Assembly (NCBI GenBank): GCA_029990175.1
Contig: JARKIP010000023.1
Span: forward strand, 20,045,501-20,109,500
Direction of reading: 5' to 3'
Length of the DNA stretch: 64,000 bases
From: Petunia secreta
Taxonomy: Eukaryota; Streptophyta; Magnoliopsida; Solanales; Solanaceae
Numbering within the stretch: position 1 is the stretch's first letter; each line of letters starts with the position of its first letter. A program made the translations under genes and the position numbers. The notes beneath the pieces are model-generated. The model saw only the letters and a program-made list of their open reading frames with translations, was not told where the DNA came from and did no database searches. Shown here in pieces: positions 22,588 to 34,669 of this stretch.

Positions 22588-25500
22588 TAAGGGTGACTAA
22601 CGGTCCGGTTTCGACCGGACCGGGCCGGATTCGGGCCGAAAATCGGCTCGGACCAGTTGAGACCGGACCAATATCCCCTAACGGGCTCCGAGCCCCGGTT
22701 CCGACATGGTTTGGACCAAAAAAATGTATGGACCGGTATAAAAAATGGACCGGAACTGGACCGGACCGGTCCCTAAAAAAAAAAAAAGTCAGATTTTTCT
22801 AGCCGTTGGAAACTGCTCTCTTGACCCCCTAACCGTTGTCCAACGGCCAAAAACGGCCATTTTGACCCCTCTACCACCCCATAACCACCCCTAACTATTT
22901 TTTTCTATAAATACCCCATTATTTCATCATATTTTTCACACAAATCTTCCAATTCTCTCTAATTCTCTCAAATTTTCTACAATATTACTATTATTCTACT
23001 TTGGCTATTTGTTAAAAATTTATAATTTGGCTACTTTATCAAGTTCTATTTGGAGTTGCTATCAAAGTTATATTTGGCTATTTGGTAAGTTTACAAATAT
23101 CAAGTATTGGGTCAATTGGAGGCGCTACTTGGTTGAAATATCAATTTGGCTATTTTTGTAATTTTTCGATTATCAAGTATTCAACTAATTAATTGAAGTG
23201 TAGGCTCAAGTTTCAACTTCACCTCAATTATACGGTTATATTTGGTTGGTCGTTCCTACTTCTACTTTTTTATAATATTTTTTGTCGTATATATTTATTT
23301 TATTTGCTATTATTATGTCTCAAAGGGGTTCAATTGGAACTAGTGATGGGGGGCAGGCATGTGGTCGTAGGGGAAATAGGGGTAAAGAAATTGCTGGTAG
23401 TTCTAGTCAGTTCACCCACATAGATGATTCTCAATATTATCATAATGTTAGCGCTGAAAATATACTTGATCACGAAATGTAAGAAACACGATATGGGAAT
23501 CAAAGCGGGGTTAATTTAGAAGAAACACCTGAATTTCAAGCTAGTCCACCCGAGTTCAGTCTAACTTGCCTCCTGTACCTCCTACTAGAATACCGGCTAA
23601 ACGTAAGGAAAGATCTGAGGTGTGGGAATTTGCAACAAAGAATGTTGATGCGCAGACGGCCACATATGGGATTTGTGAAAAGGTGTGGGTTTTTAAAACT
23701 GGGGGTAATGAGGTTGGGACGGGTAAACTTAGGGCCCACTTACAAAAGAAACATCCTAAAGAATGGTCAATGCGGGCGGGTGTTATATATTTAGGGACCG
23801 AACATAGGGGAGTAGCGCATGATGAATCTTTGGGTACCCAAACAAGAATTAACCAAACAACAGGAGGGCTTCTTACTTATGATAAACAAAAGGATAGGGA
23901 AGCTATTGATAAACTAGTTGCCCTCGAGGGTTTACCTTATAGTTTTCCTTCTTCTAATGGTTTTGTTCATTATGTTCAGTCTATATATAATCCCTCTTTT
24001 AAAGGTTTTCCAAGAACTACTATTAAAAATGATATTATTAAATTTAAGAACGAATATCAGGATTACTTGCGATATATGTTTGATAACTTTGACAGTAGAG
24101 TATGTCTTACTACGGATATGGGTCGTTCTACTAATGGATGTGATTATATTACTGTTACTATTCATTGGATAGATCCTGATTGGGTATTTCAAAAACGTAT
24201 TATTGCTTATAAAGTTGTTGATGAACCACACACGGAAAATTATATTTGTAATAAAGTTTCATCAATTTGTCGTACGTATTGTTTAACTAACAAAGTTTTT
24301 AGTATTACGGTAGATAATGCTACAAACAACACAGATGCACTTAGGAACTTGATACCTATTTTGAACCCCCCCTTTTGCTGAATTTTTTCATGTTAGGTGT
24401 GCATGTCATATTTACAACTTAGTAGTAAAAGATGGTCTTGACTTGTTTAACGACATTATCGCAAAGGTGCAAATAGCTATTACTTATATTTTTAGAAATA
24501 AAAACCAAGAAAGAAGAAGAGAATGGGAAAGAAAATGTACAGAATTAGGAATGTCAATTAGGAGAGTCCCAAAGGAAGTTTGTACTAGGTGGAACACTTT
24601 ATATGATGCATTGACTGTCGCTTATGACTATAGAGTGCCTATTTCTCAAATGTATAATAAACATTTTATGCAAATCTATCACCTTAAAGATGAGGATTTG
24701 CAACTTGTTCAACATCTTCTTCAGTTTTTACAAAAATTTTATCAAGCTACTTTAGAATTTTTCGGTCAATATTATCCAACTACTCCTACCATGTTATATT
24801 ATATAGCTGGAATATCGGAATTATTGAAATTATATAAGCAATATGAAGTTTACATACCGGCTGTAGAGAGAATGATTGAAAAATTTAGAAAATACTTTTT
24901 TCCAATTCCTCCTCTTTTTTACATTGCTTCTGTGTTGCATCCTGCTTTTAAAATTAAGTTAACTGAACGACTTGTTAGAGAAATATATGCAAATTTAGAA
25001 ATTACTCCTACTGAAATTGCTACTAACAAGTATCCAAGTGTAGACGAGGCTATTGCTAAAGTTTATGCAGATACCGTGGCTGTTTTTGTAAAGTATAGAG
25101 CTTGGGCAGACACTGCTACACCAACGGAACCAATACAATCCACCGGGCAAAGTTCTTCACAAGTGAGGAAGAGCACTTTTGGGGGACTTGATGAAAAGTT
25201 GCTTTCAGAACGGGACGAGTATGGGGAGGAATACAGCGAGTTCCAAGTGTATTTAATTCAATATCCAAAGAAACTCAACAACTTTGGAACTTATAATTTG
25301 TTGGATTATTGGAAGAATCAAGAATCGCAATTTTCAATTCTTTCAAAAATGGCCCAGGATATATTAACAATTCAAGCTTCATCAGTTGTATCGGAAAGCG
25401 CTTGTAGCCAAGGAAGATTTCAAATTGGAGATCACAGATATTCGTTGAAGGAGGAGGCAATGGAGACATGAGTTTTATTCAGGGATTGGATCAGAGCAGA

Positions 25501-25760
25501 GCGAAGAAACTTTGGCCTACCAGAACTTACTAAGAAAAAAGACAAAGCATATCTCGATCAAATTTTGAGTGACGGAATAAGTGAAGGGAGTCAAACCGGC
25601 AATGAAGAAGAAGACGAAGAACCAGAAGGAGATGATGAACAAGAACAACAACGGCCAGTTCCAAAAGAAAAGCCTACAACTATCCTCAAGAAACTAGCTA
25701 ATATGTTTAAAAGAATGTAATTTTCTAAATAAAAATTTTGAAATTACAAGTTTGAAAGTT
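22588..25760 (+). mobile_element. hAT transposon with near-complete transposase; 3' end not found
   Basis: The left end TAAGGGTGACTAACGG is followed by about 170 bp of GGACCGGACC-type subterminal repeats (CCGGACCGGGCCGG, GGACCGGTCC), the same architecture as the three MITEs at 3.9, 7.1 and 9.6 kb but with a different motif. A TATA-like CTATAAATACCCC at about 22908 precedes the transposase. Behind the coding region at 25720 I find neither the inverted terminus nor the GGTCC array, so the 3' end is deleted or too diverged. Confidence 0.8.
23316..25720 (+). pseudogene. hAT transposase (BED, RNase H-like and dimerisation domains), frame-broken
   Basis: The reading starts at MSQRGSIGTSDGGQACGRRG (23316). 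It shifts frame near 23480-23560, continuing as PAKRKERSEVWEF, a BED-type zinc finger that has lost one Cys of its CxxC (YGIC) but keeps LRAHLQKKH. The catalytic region includes LTTDMGRSTNGCDYITVTIHW and SITVDNATNNT. A C-run at 24365 shifts the frame into FHVRCACHIYNLVV and VPKEVCTRWNTLYD. The C-terminal dimerisation block (LLDYWKNQ, LTIQASSVVSESACS) ends at an in-frame TGA (25471). After it, open sequence resumes (FRDWIRAERRNF) to a TAA at 25720. Three or four breaks make it inactive. Confidence 0.85.
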
Positions 25761-26666
25761 TAGCTATTGTAGTATGTGTTGCACTACTTATGTCTTAACT
25801 CTTAACCAATTCAATAAAATTGTTCCAAGTCTTGGAATTCAATCACTACTATTGTCTTCATACTTTTTGTTTTTAATTTATAGTTTGCGCAAAAATACTA
25901 CAGTTAATTACTAGTTTGTAAATTAGTTCAAATTTAATTTTTCTAAAATTAATTCAAAGTTTGAATTTTGAACTTAACAAATTAATTCAAAATTTTGAAC
26001 TTTGAATCATCACTTCAAAATTTTCATTACTTCAAAGTTCAAAGTTCAAAGTTTAAAAAAATACTACAAGTTTTTTTAATTCTAAGTTTAAACTTTAAAC
26101 ATTGAAATAAACTAAACATTCCAAACATATGTACAAGTAAAAACTTGATAATATTTTGTTGTAATATTTTTCAAATTATCATCCACTTTAAATAAATATC
26201 GTGCCAAGTCAAACTCCACCACATAAAATAGGAGAGGGGTAGTAATAAACATCCTATGAGAGATGAGATGCTTTAGATATGAGCAATTATATATTGCTCA
26301 TACCATCCAAAAACATAGTGGTTTTTTATATTGAGCACGAAGTCAAGCTAAGGCTTCGAACATCAAGCCGAGTTTTTTGTTGATATTTTCAAATACTTTT
26401 GAAATATTTCGAATTGTTAATTATTGTGATTTGTAGTACATTTATGTAGTTTCAAAGTATGAATTTTTTTTTCCAAAAAATTAAAAGTTATATGGTCTAA
26501 TTTACAATCAAAATTAAAAAGTTCGACGTTCAAAATCTGTATAATACCAAACGAAGCAGAACAAAGGGAATACCATGTTTTATATCCATTAGATGTTACT
26601 CTTTTTTTTTTTAATGAAAGATGTCATAGTTTGACTTGAATTGGAGCTTAAGTCATCATAAAGTTA
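25761..26666. other. AT-rich stretch, partly low complexity
   Basis: At 25920-26110 the sequence is built of recurring TTCAAAGTT / AACTTTGAA phrases in both orientations and can fold on itself. No gene is supported. Confidence 0.45.
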
Positions 26667-26902
26667 TGTTGAGGTGATAGATAAGTTGGTTAGTTAGTTA
26701 TATGATTGAGTTAATTTAACTGTGTATGAGTTAGTCAACTATAGTGTAGTTAGAGTAGTTAACTCATTCTATAAATAGGCTAGTTAGGTAGTTAGTTGAG
26801 CTAAGACTCATTATTGTAATTTCTCTCTCTCTTATTTGCAATAGAAGTAATCTTCTTCTCACATTCTCTCTCTAATTTACTCCATGACTGAGTTGATTAA
26901 CA
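26667..26902 (+). repeat. 5' LTR of a Ty1/Copia retrotransposon
   Basis: It starts TGTTGAGGTGATAG, ends GTTGATTAACA and is 236 bp long. It carries a TATA box (CTATAAATAGGC at about 26770) and a CT-rich region, and is followed directly by the primer-binding site. No matching 3' LTR is present. Confidence 0.8.
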
Positions 26903-26914
26903 TGGTATCAGAGC
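26903..26914 (+). promoter_or_regulatory. Retrotransposon primer-binding site (initiator tRNA-Met type)
   Basis: TGGTATCAGAGC, the standard plant Copia primer-binding sequence complementary to the 3' end of initiator methionine tRNA, lies immediately after the LTR. Confidence 0.92.
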
Positions 26915-27126
26915 TCGAGGTTCGAGAAAAATTCTAGAAGATTCTAGCTCAGTTCAAGAGGTCATCTCCTCACACAATCAGAGATTCAAAGTTCTGTAAG
27001 TTCTGTAGCACTTTACAAATACAATTCCTTCAACAATACTAGGGTTTGGTGAAATTGCTGAATCTAGGTTTAGGAATCTGCAAATTTTTAAGTGTATCTT
27101 TGTTGTAAAAGCTTACAATTGCATCT

Positions 27127-28307
27127 ATGGCGGATAACTCTACTGAACAAGCTCAAACTCAGGAAATGCACAAATTGATCGCAATTACCCCCTATACATT
27201 CATCCATCTGATACACAAGGTTCGGTTATCGTTTCAATTCAATTGCTAGGTGCTGAAAATTATTCCTTATGGAGTAAGTCTATGAAGATTGTACTGCGAG
27301 GAAAGAACAAACTAGGTTTTGTACTTGGCACTTGTAAGAGGGAAATGTATGATCCTAGTCTTCATGAACTGTGGGATCGGTGCAATGCTATTGTTTTAGC
27401 CTGGATAATGAATACTGTATCTAAAAGTCTAATAAGCACTGTGATCTATGTGTCTGATACATCTAAGGTTTGGGAGGATCTTAGGGAAAGATTTGACAAG
27501 ATCAATGCCTTTAGGGCATATTATTTGCATAAGGAAATTGCAACTCTGACTCAAGGCATATCATCTGTATCAGTATATTTTACTAAGCTGAGAGAATTGT
27601 GGGATGAAATTGAGGCATTAGTCCCTCCTCCTACTTGTGCTTGCCCTGAATCTAAGCAGCATACTGAGCATTTCCAACAACAGAAGTTGTGGCAATTCTT
27701 AATGGGACTTAATGACACCTATGAAAATGCTAAAAGTCAGATACTAATGACTAGTCCTCTACCAACTGTGAATCAAGCTTATGCTATGGTGATCAATGTA
27801 GAAAGTCAAAGGATGCTGAGAAGTATCACATCTGGAGGAATAGAAGTAAATGACTCAGCTGCTCTAATGAGTAACAGGATGAACTACAATAACTCTAGAC
27901 CTAGAACCCCTAACTATGAGAGAAATCAGGGGTCTGGCAGAGGAAGCAACAATTCAGGAAGAACACCAATGTACTGTGATTATTGTCATTTGACAAACCA
28001 TAACAGGGATGGTTGCTACAAGTTGAATGGGTATCCAAGTGGAGATAACAGGAACAAGAACAAGAAGAAAGGGGGAGGAAGCGGTAGGAACTATTCTGGT
28101 GGAGGTAGCAGTAACTATTCTGGAGGAAATAGTTATTCTGGAGGCAAAAACACTTATACTGGTGGTAACAATAACCTCATGAACTACCATCCCCCTAGCT
28201 ATGCGAACAATGCAGTGCCTCATGATCCTGCCTATACTTACTATCAGCCTGCAAGTGCCTACAACTATCAACCTTTTGAAAGCTGCCTACAACTATCAAC
28301 CTTCTGA
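27127..28307 (+). pseudogene. Copia gag with CCHC zinc knuckle, frameshifted
   Basis: The initiator is probably ATG 27127 (MADNSTEQAQTQEMHKLI). A 1-nt shift just before YPLYIHPSDTQGS moves to the frame that stays open to 28307. It holds the gag domain (LLGAENYSLWSKSMKIVLRG) and a zinc knuckle, CDYCHLTNHNRDGC, followed by a Gly/Asn/Ser-rich tail. A 28-bp tandem duplication (GCCTACAACTATCAACCTT at 28257 and again at 28285) throws the gag frame out at its end. Confidence 0.88.
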
Positions 28308-29933
28308 AACCTCATCTCATGCCTCTAATAGTGTGAACCCTAGCTCCTGTGTTACTCATCCTCCTGTCTCAGCCTTCACACCAGAACTGTACAACCAGAT
28401 CATGCACATGCTCAAAGGCAAGGAGGTTGAATCTGCAGCAAATGTTGCAACTGCTGGAGCAGCAGGTACTGTCATTGCTCTAATGTCTAATCTAGTTAAA
28501 TGTAACTGGATAATAGACACTGGGGCATCTAATCATATGGTCCACAATGTAGAATTTCTTGCTAAGTATGAGAAGTTAGATAAACAGGACAAAAGCAAAG
28601 TTAATCTGCCCACTGGTGGTCAAGCTAATATCACACATATTGGGGAGTCAACTATCTTGAATGACAAAACTATCCAAAGTGTTCTGCATATTCCTGAGTT
28701 CAAATATAATCTGCTATCAGTCTCACAACTTACTAAGGATCTAGGTTGTGTGGTAGCTTTCTATCCTGATTTTTATGTATTTCAGGAGCTCTCAAGTGGG
28801 AAGGTATTGGGGATTGGTAAAGAGGAGCATGGACTCTATCTTCTTCAGGCAGCTACAGGAGACAATCTCAGATCAAATAAAGTCAGTCTACAAGCTTCTC
28901 AGCAACCTAATACAACCACTCAAATACTTAATTAAGACACTAAAGATTAGGTCATGCACCTTTACAGGTCATGAAACATGTACATTGTTTGAATAAAGTG
29001 AAACTAGGAGAGCATCATTGTACTATGTGTCCAGTAGCCAAACAGGCAAGGTTACCTTTCAGTCATAGCACCTCAGAATCAAAGGCTTGTTTTGATCTTG
29101 TGCATGCAGATGTCTGGGGGCCCTATAGGGTAGTTACCTGTGATGGTAAGAGATTCTTTCTGACATTAGTGGATGATTTTTCTAGATACACATGGATCTT
29201 TCTTATGAACAGTAAAGCTGAGTCAGTAGTAGTACTCAGAAACTTCTTATTGCTTGTGCAAAATCAGTTCAAAGCCAATCTTAAGTGTCTCAGAACTGAC
29301 AATGGAACTGAATTCTTTAATTGGCAAATGGATGATCTATTAAAACAACATGGTATACTGCATCAGAGTTCATGTGTGTATACACCCCAACAGAATAGGA
29401 TAGTGGAGAGGAAGCATAGGCATATTTTTGACATGGCCAAAGCCTTGAGATTTCAGGCCTGTGTGTCTCTAAAATTTTGGGGCTACTGTGTAACTACAGC
29501 TGTGTATCTTTTGAATAGATTGCTTTCAGCACTATTGCATGGCAGATCTCCTTTTGAAAGGTTGTTCCATAGAGCTCCACGTCTTACACACCTCAGAGTT
29601 TTTGGGATTCTTGGTTATGCTACAGTGATCAAGAAACAAGATAAGTTTGCACCTAGAGCAGTGCTAACTGTACTTATGGGATACTCTTCTTCACAGAAAG
29701 GATACATTCGGTATGACATTGCTTCCAAGCAGTTTCTGGTAAGCAGGGATGTAGTGTTCAAGGAAACCATCTTCCCCTTTAAAGTGCTGAAGTCCTCTCC
29801 CTCTCCTATCTTTCCTGTCATAGATATTCCTTCTAGTTCTGAGGCACCTGCACCACCATTTACCACACATCCTACCTCTACTCCCAGATCCTCTTCACCA
29901 GATTCTTTGCCTACAGATTTTTTCCAGGCTTGA
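28285..29933 (+). pseudogene. Copia protease and integrase
   Basis: Frame 28201-28935 carries the aspartic protease motif CNWIIDTGASNHMV and the GAG-pre-integrase segment up to about 28930. Frame 28971-29933 holds the integrase: the HHCC remnant (HHCTMCPVAKQ), then the catalytic D (HADVWGPY), D (LRTDNGTEF) and E (QNRIVERKHR), then the GKG/CCD-adjacent region (RVFGILGYA). The two frames are separated by a stop and shift near 28935. The integrase core itself looks intact. Confidence 0.88.
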
Positions 29934-29936
29934 AAT

Positions 29937-31000
29937 GATAATGATGTCTTCGCTTGCTTACGGTAGACTTGATAATAAGACCCCCGATTGCTTACGGTAG
30001 GATCAATAACAAAAGCACCTTCAATTGTCTATGATAGGCTTCAGAAAAATACCTCCAATTTCTTATGGTAGGTTTCAAATGATAATGACGTCTTCGCTTG
30101 CTCACGATAGACTTGATAATAGGACCCCCGATTGCTTACGGTAGGATCAATAACAAAAGCGCCTTCAATTGTCTATGATAGGCTTCAGAAAAAGGTCTCC
30201 AATGTTTATGGAAGGCTTTAAATAATAATGACGTCTTCGATTGTTTACGATAGACTTCATAATGAGGCCTCTGATTATTTACGGTAGGCTCCATAACAAT
30301 AGCACCTTCGATTGTCTACGATAGGCTTTATAAAAAGGCCTCCAATTATTTATGGAAGGCTTTAAATGATAATGATGCCTTCGATTGTTTACGATAGACT
30401 TCATAATGAGCCCCCCCGATTGTTTACGGTAAGCTCCATAACAATAGCGCCTTTGATTGTCTACGATAGGCTTTATAAAAGACCTCCAATTAGTTATGGT
30501 AGGCTTCAATGATAATGTCTTCGATTGTATACGATAGACTTGATAAAAAACCACGCCTCCGATTGTCTATGGTAGACTTAGTAAATGTGATGTCTCCGAT
30601 TGTTTACGGTAGACTAAATAATAAGGCTCCCGATTGTTTACGGTACGATCAATAACAAAAGGGCCTTCAATTGTCTATGATAGACTTCAATAATGATGTC
30701 TTTGATTGTATATGATAGACTTGATAAAGAACCACGCCTCCGATTGTCTACGGTAGACTTGGTAAATGTGATGTCTCCGATTGTTTACGGTAGACTTCAT
30801 AATAGGGCCTCCAATTGTCTATGGTAGGCTTCAAATGATAAGGCCTTCGATTGTCTACGATAGGCTTCAATAATAATGTCTTCGATTGTATAAGATAGAC
30901 TTGATAAATAACCACGCCTCCGATTGTCTACGGTAGACTTGGTAAATGCGATGTCTCCGATTGTTTACCGTAGACTTCATAATAAACGTCTTTTGTTTTC
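29937..31000. repeat. Minisatellite, ~32-bp monomers in ~130-bp higher-order units
   Basis: The monomer is about 31-34 bp and centres on CGATTGTTTACGGTAGACTT, alternating among variants (ACGTCTTCG.., GGACCCCCGATT.., GCACCTTCAATT.., GGCCTCCAATT..). Sets of four variants repeat about every 130 bp (compare 29945 and 30088). About 30 monomers are present. It is adjacent to Gypsy-derived DNA, and such arrays are known between genes and LTRs in large plant Gypsy elements. Confidence 0.9.
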
Positions 31001-32843
31001 AACGTCTTTGGTGTCACCAATAGACTTGATGTTGGTACTTGTAAAATAAATGGTAGAATAGCCTGCAAAATAAAGTTTTCATTAGATACATATAATCAGG
31101 AAAATGTCAAAGATAAAGGAGATATCAAGTGAGAGTTTAAGTCGTCCGGCTTATGTTTGGTGAAGCCATAAAGAGTTGAGTATTGTCCTTGAGAAAAACT
31201 GAGTTAATGCTTAATTCCTGCAAAGTGTGAAGTAAAGTTGTCAATAAATCAATGAATTTTGATTTTGCAAGCGCAGAAATAGAGAGAAATAAAATCGTTT
31301 TGCGTATGCGATGAATCAGATAACGCCTCCAATCTCGATCAGTTATCTTGGCAACATTGTCCAATATGTATGGCAAATAATCTCCGAGGAATTAGTGGTT
31401 GCTAGTTTTCCTCATTTTGCTGCTTTGAGAATTCCTGCACTCAAAGAAAAAAAATTGTTAGTTTTGGGATGGAGGGGAAGCATTTGATTCATGCTGACTT
31501 GATCTTGATCTTGTTGTTGCTGCTATTGCTGTTTCCTTGTCTTCCTCGGACTTGCATTTGTGAATCATGTTCAGAAACTTGGCTCATGAACTTAATAGCA
31601 TGGGAGTTTTGTGAAAAATAGAGGCAAGGGTAAATTAATTTAATGCAATATAGTAAGTAAAGCAAGCATGCAAATAAAGTCATGCATTTTGAAAATTTTT
31701 GCCTTGACTTAAACTTGTGACATATCTTAAAACAAACTGAACGTCCTTTGCCTTGGACTTTGCACTGTTCGCTTAGCCAATTGCAGAGTTCTTGCCAACT
31801 CATCTTTAATAACCAACACTGCTTCTTGCAAAATTCTGCCCCAGTTATTATCTTTCACATCTCCAATTCATTTTGTAAAAATTGCCCCAGTTGTGACTTT
31901 CAATACTTCAAATTGCATTACAAAACTGCCTTAGTTGCAATCTCCCATGTTTTCTACTTGCTTTGCAAAATTTGCCCTAGTTATAACCTTTGGGAAAAAT
32001 TTAAAATTTAAATACTAAAGGGTCGAGCCCGATGGAGAAGCCTACGTATCCCTCCTTGGGAATCAGACCGTGCATAGTTCTGCATCACTGCTTCAACGCC
32101 ATATACCAACAAATAAAAGCTGCCCCAGTTGAAGTTCTAACAGTATTGCGATATCCAAAGAGCGTAGACAATAACTTTTCAGTGTGTCGTTTTCAAATTG
32201 TTCAGTTGTTTTGCCATACGTCACAAGTAAAACTTTGGCAGGTTTATCAATTTTAATTTTGAAACAGAAACAAATGTAAATGCAAGCGTAAATAATATAA
32301 TAAGAATGCGATGTATTTTATTTCAACTTTCATAATTCGAAATGAGTTGATTCAGATTAACATAAGCTTTAAAGTACAATGCAATTCAGAGCCTCAATCT
32401 GAATTAAAATTGAAAATAACGCTACTAAGTTCAATTGCCAAGTTCTTTCAAACAATGTCATTAGCTTCTGGTACTGCATCGTTCACGAGCTAGAGCGTCT
32501 ACCATCAATCAGATCTTGAATCTTACGTGATTTGCATGGTCAACCACTTTTAAAAATCAAACTTCTGCTAGAGAAATAAACAATACGAAGAAACCTCAAA
32601 GGGTAACTATGTTAGTTTGCATGTCATTCATGAGATTGTACACAAGCAAACAACACCTAGTATTTAACGCATTTTGAGCAAATAAAGCAAGGCATGCAAT
32701 TAACATGTGACAATCACAAGTAGTTGAGCGTAAATAAATATGCGAACAAGTAGTTGAGCGTAACATGTGACAATCACAAGATCTCATTGATATGCCGCTT
32801 GTCCCCAGTCTGGTGCCCTCGAACATCTCGGTTCTTCTTCAAT
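31001..32843 (-). other. Gypsy-derived non-coding region (no pol found)
   Basis: On the minus strand the phrase GGATACGTAGGCTTCTCCAT (about 32030-32050) resembles a sequence common in Solanaceae Gypsy elements. Repeats of TGCCCCAGTT at about 45-50 bp spacing occur at 31839-31980, and an AAGTAGTTGAGCGTAA duplication at about 32720-32765. Reverse transcriptase and integrase motifs were looked for and not seen. Confidence 0.4.
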
Positions 32844-34343
32844 CTAATCTTTAAGGTGACCCTCCTTTACTAGATGCTCAATCTCTAACATCAGGGCCTT
32901 GCAGTCGGCCGTAACGTAGCCATTACTACGATAAAAGTCATAATAGGCCGTTGTATTCCTCCCGGATGCTCCTTTTATGCTAGGCGGCCACCGTACTTTT
33001 GGCCCTAGTTTGCCAAAGTGATTGGCAACCAGTTCTACAGCGTTGACTCGCAAACATAAATCTCGGAAGTAGGGGGGGCTCGGTTCGTTTCTCCTGAGGT
33101 CCAGGACCCCGGGCGTTTCCTTGCTTTGTCGCTCATGCTTGGCTCTACATCTTTCCTTTTACTCTTCTTCCATCCCCTTCTGCCTCAAGAGACGGGCTTA
33201 CTCCTCGTTTTCTCTTTTTAGCTTCAGGGTTCTGGGAGTGTTCCGGCTCCAGGCAGAGCTTTTTAGTGTATCTCTGATATAAAGCACTCCATGCTGACAC
33301 GCGATGTTGAGTTAGACTCACACTACAATTCCCTGGTAGCCAATGACCCTTTGGAATTAAGGCTCTTGCCAAAAGCTACCACGGCGATATTATCGGGGAC
33401 TGGAGGGAGCTCCATGCATTCCCTCTAAAACCTTTCAAGATAGTCTTTCAACAACTCGTCGTCGCCCTGCCAAATCTTAAAGATATCTTCCATGTGTTTC
33501 TCTCATTTGCGGGTGCAAGGCTGCACTTTCTTGAACAAATCTTGAATCTAGGTGAATGATTCAATGGATCTCATCACTAGCTGAGTGTACCAAGCGAGGG
33601 CGCCTTTGGTCAGAGCTGAGCCGGACCTTTTCACTAGAGCAGACTAAATTACTTCTTCTGAGATTTCGTTGCTCTTGACGACTGTTTACTACGCAACAAT
33701 ATGCTCATCCAGATCCGTTGTTCTGTCATACTTCAAGTTATCCAGCAGGTGGAAGTTCTTTGATATGCGGATCGGTGAATCATTTGCTTTGTATACATGC
33801 TTATTAAACTTTTGCTCATCTACGGTGGTAACCTGAGGAGGTGCACCCGGTACATTACCAATCCGATCGTGGATGGCCTTCATCTCTTTTAGGATGTCTT
33901 AAATAACAGGTGTTCTCTTGAGGTCTTGATTGCTGACTCTCATTGAACCCCCAGAAGCGGCGTACATGTTGAGCCTGCGATTAGAAGCGGATGCTGGAGT
34001 ATCGTTCCTGGGCGCTGGTCCTCGCGGGGATGCTGGCTTCTTAGACGATCCAACGAATATAGTTCCTATCTTCTGAGATATACCATCGACCATATTGAAA
34101 GATTCTACTATGTCCGCGGTGACAGGATCGTGAGGAGATTAACAAGAAAACCTCTGAGATCAAAATTACCTTCGCGTGACTAATCAGCTTCACCGTCGCT
34201 GGGCACATGGACTGGCTCCTTGCAGGATCGTTTTGCTGCATGCTGGGATCGCCAGGTTCCTCCACAGACTTGTTTATAGAATCGACTGTGTTTTTGGGGT
34301 GTTTTCGTCTGACATGACTGCACCTTCTCTTCGTAGAATACCT
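32844..34343 (-). pseudogene. Ty3/Gypsy gag polyprotein, heavily broken
   Basis: Successive minus-strand frames read in order as a Gypsy gag of the Tat/Ogre style: NRRLNMYAASGG, then HDRIGNVPGAPPQVTTV with FHLLDNLKYDRTTDLDEHIVA, then IFKIWQGDDELLKDYLERF (retrotrans_gag core), and finally YYDFYRSNGYVTADCKALML with IEHLVKEGHL, the usual Y..H...GH.T..C..L...IE.LI..G.L tail. Stops and shifts separate every block. Expected pol sequences do not follow. Confidence 0.75.
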
Positions 34344-34669
34344 ACAATTGCTTGGGCCCTACGGTAGGCACTAAACTGTTTATGCCTAAATTTGTACGTC
34401 TAGTTTAAACACTTAAATTTATGAAGGGTCATAAGCAATACGGTAAAATACGATGAAAAGTAAGTAAATAAAGAGAACGATAATAGACAAGAAAAGTAAA
34501 TAGCTTTTATTCCTTGAGAATAATCAGATTCAGTGGTGAATCACTTGATGTACAATACAATGTAAGGAGGGGTATTTATAGCAGTAGATACCCAGTTTTA
34601 ATTAAGGTAAAATACAAAGACTAATAAGGTTCATGGGCCTATAAAATCAACGAGATGGCATATACGAAA

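Larger units (their letters stand above)
26667..29936 (+). mobile_element. Ty1/Copia retrotransposon, truncated after integrase
   Basis: Order: LTR, primer-binding site, gag, protease, integrase. The coding sequence stops at 29933 (FFQA) where the RT/RNase H region should begin, and a minisatellite starts within a few bases. RT, RNase H and the 3' LTR are absent from the window. The element therefore ends at a recombination or insertion junction with the Gypsy-derived block on the right. Confidence 0.88.

Noticed and set aside
23918..24231. Hydrophobic frames overlapping the hAT transposase
   Set aside because: They are shadow frames of the transposase, which shows clear family motifs.
29937..31000. 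Regularly spaced repeats that might suggest a CRISPR array
   Set aside because: Spacers are not unique, the whole unit repeats with variants, and the context is a plant genome; it is a minisatellite.
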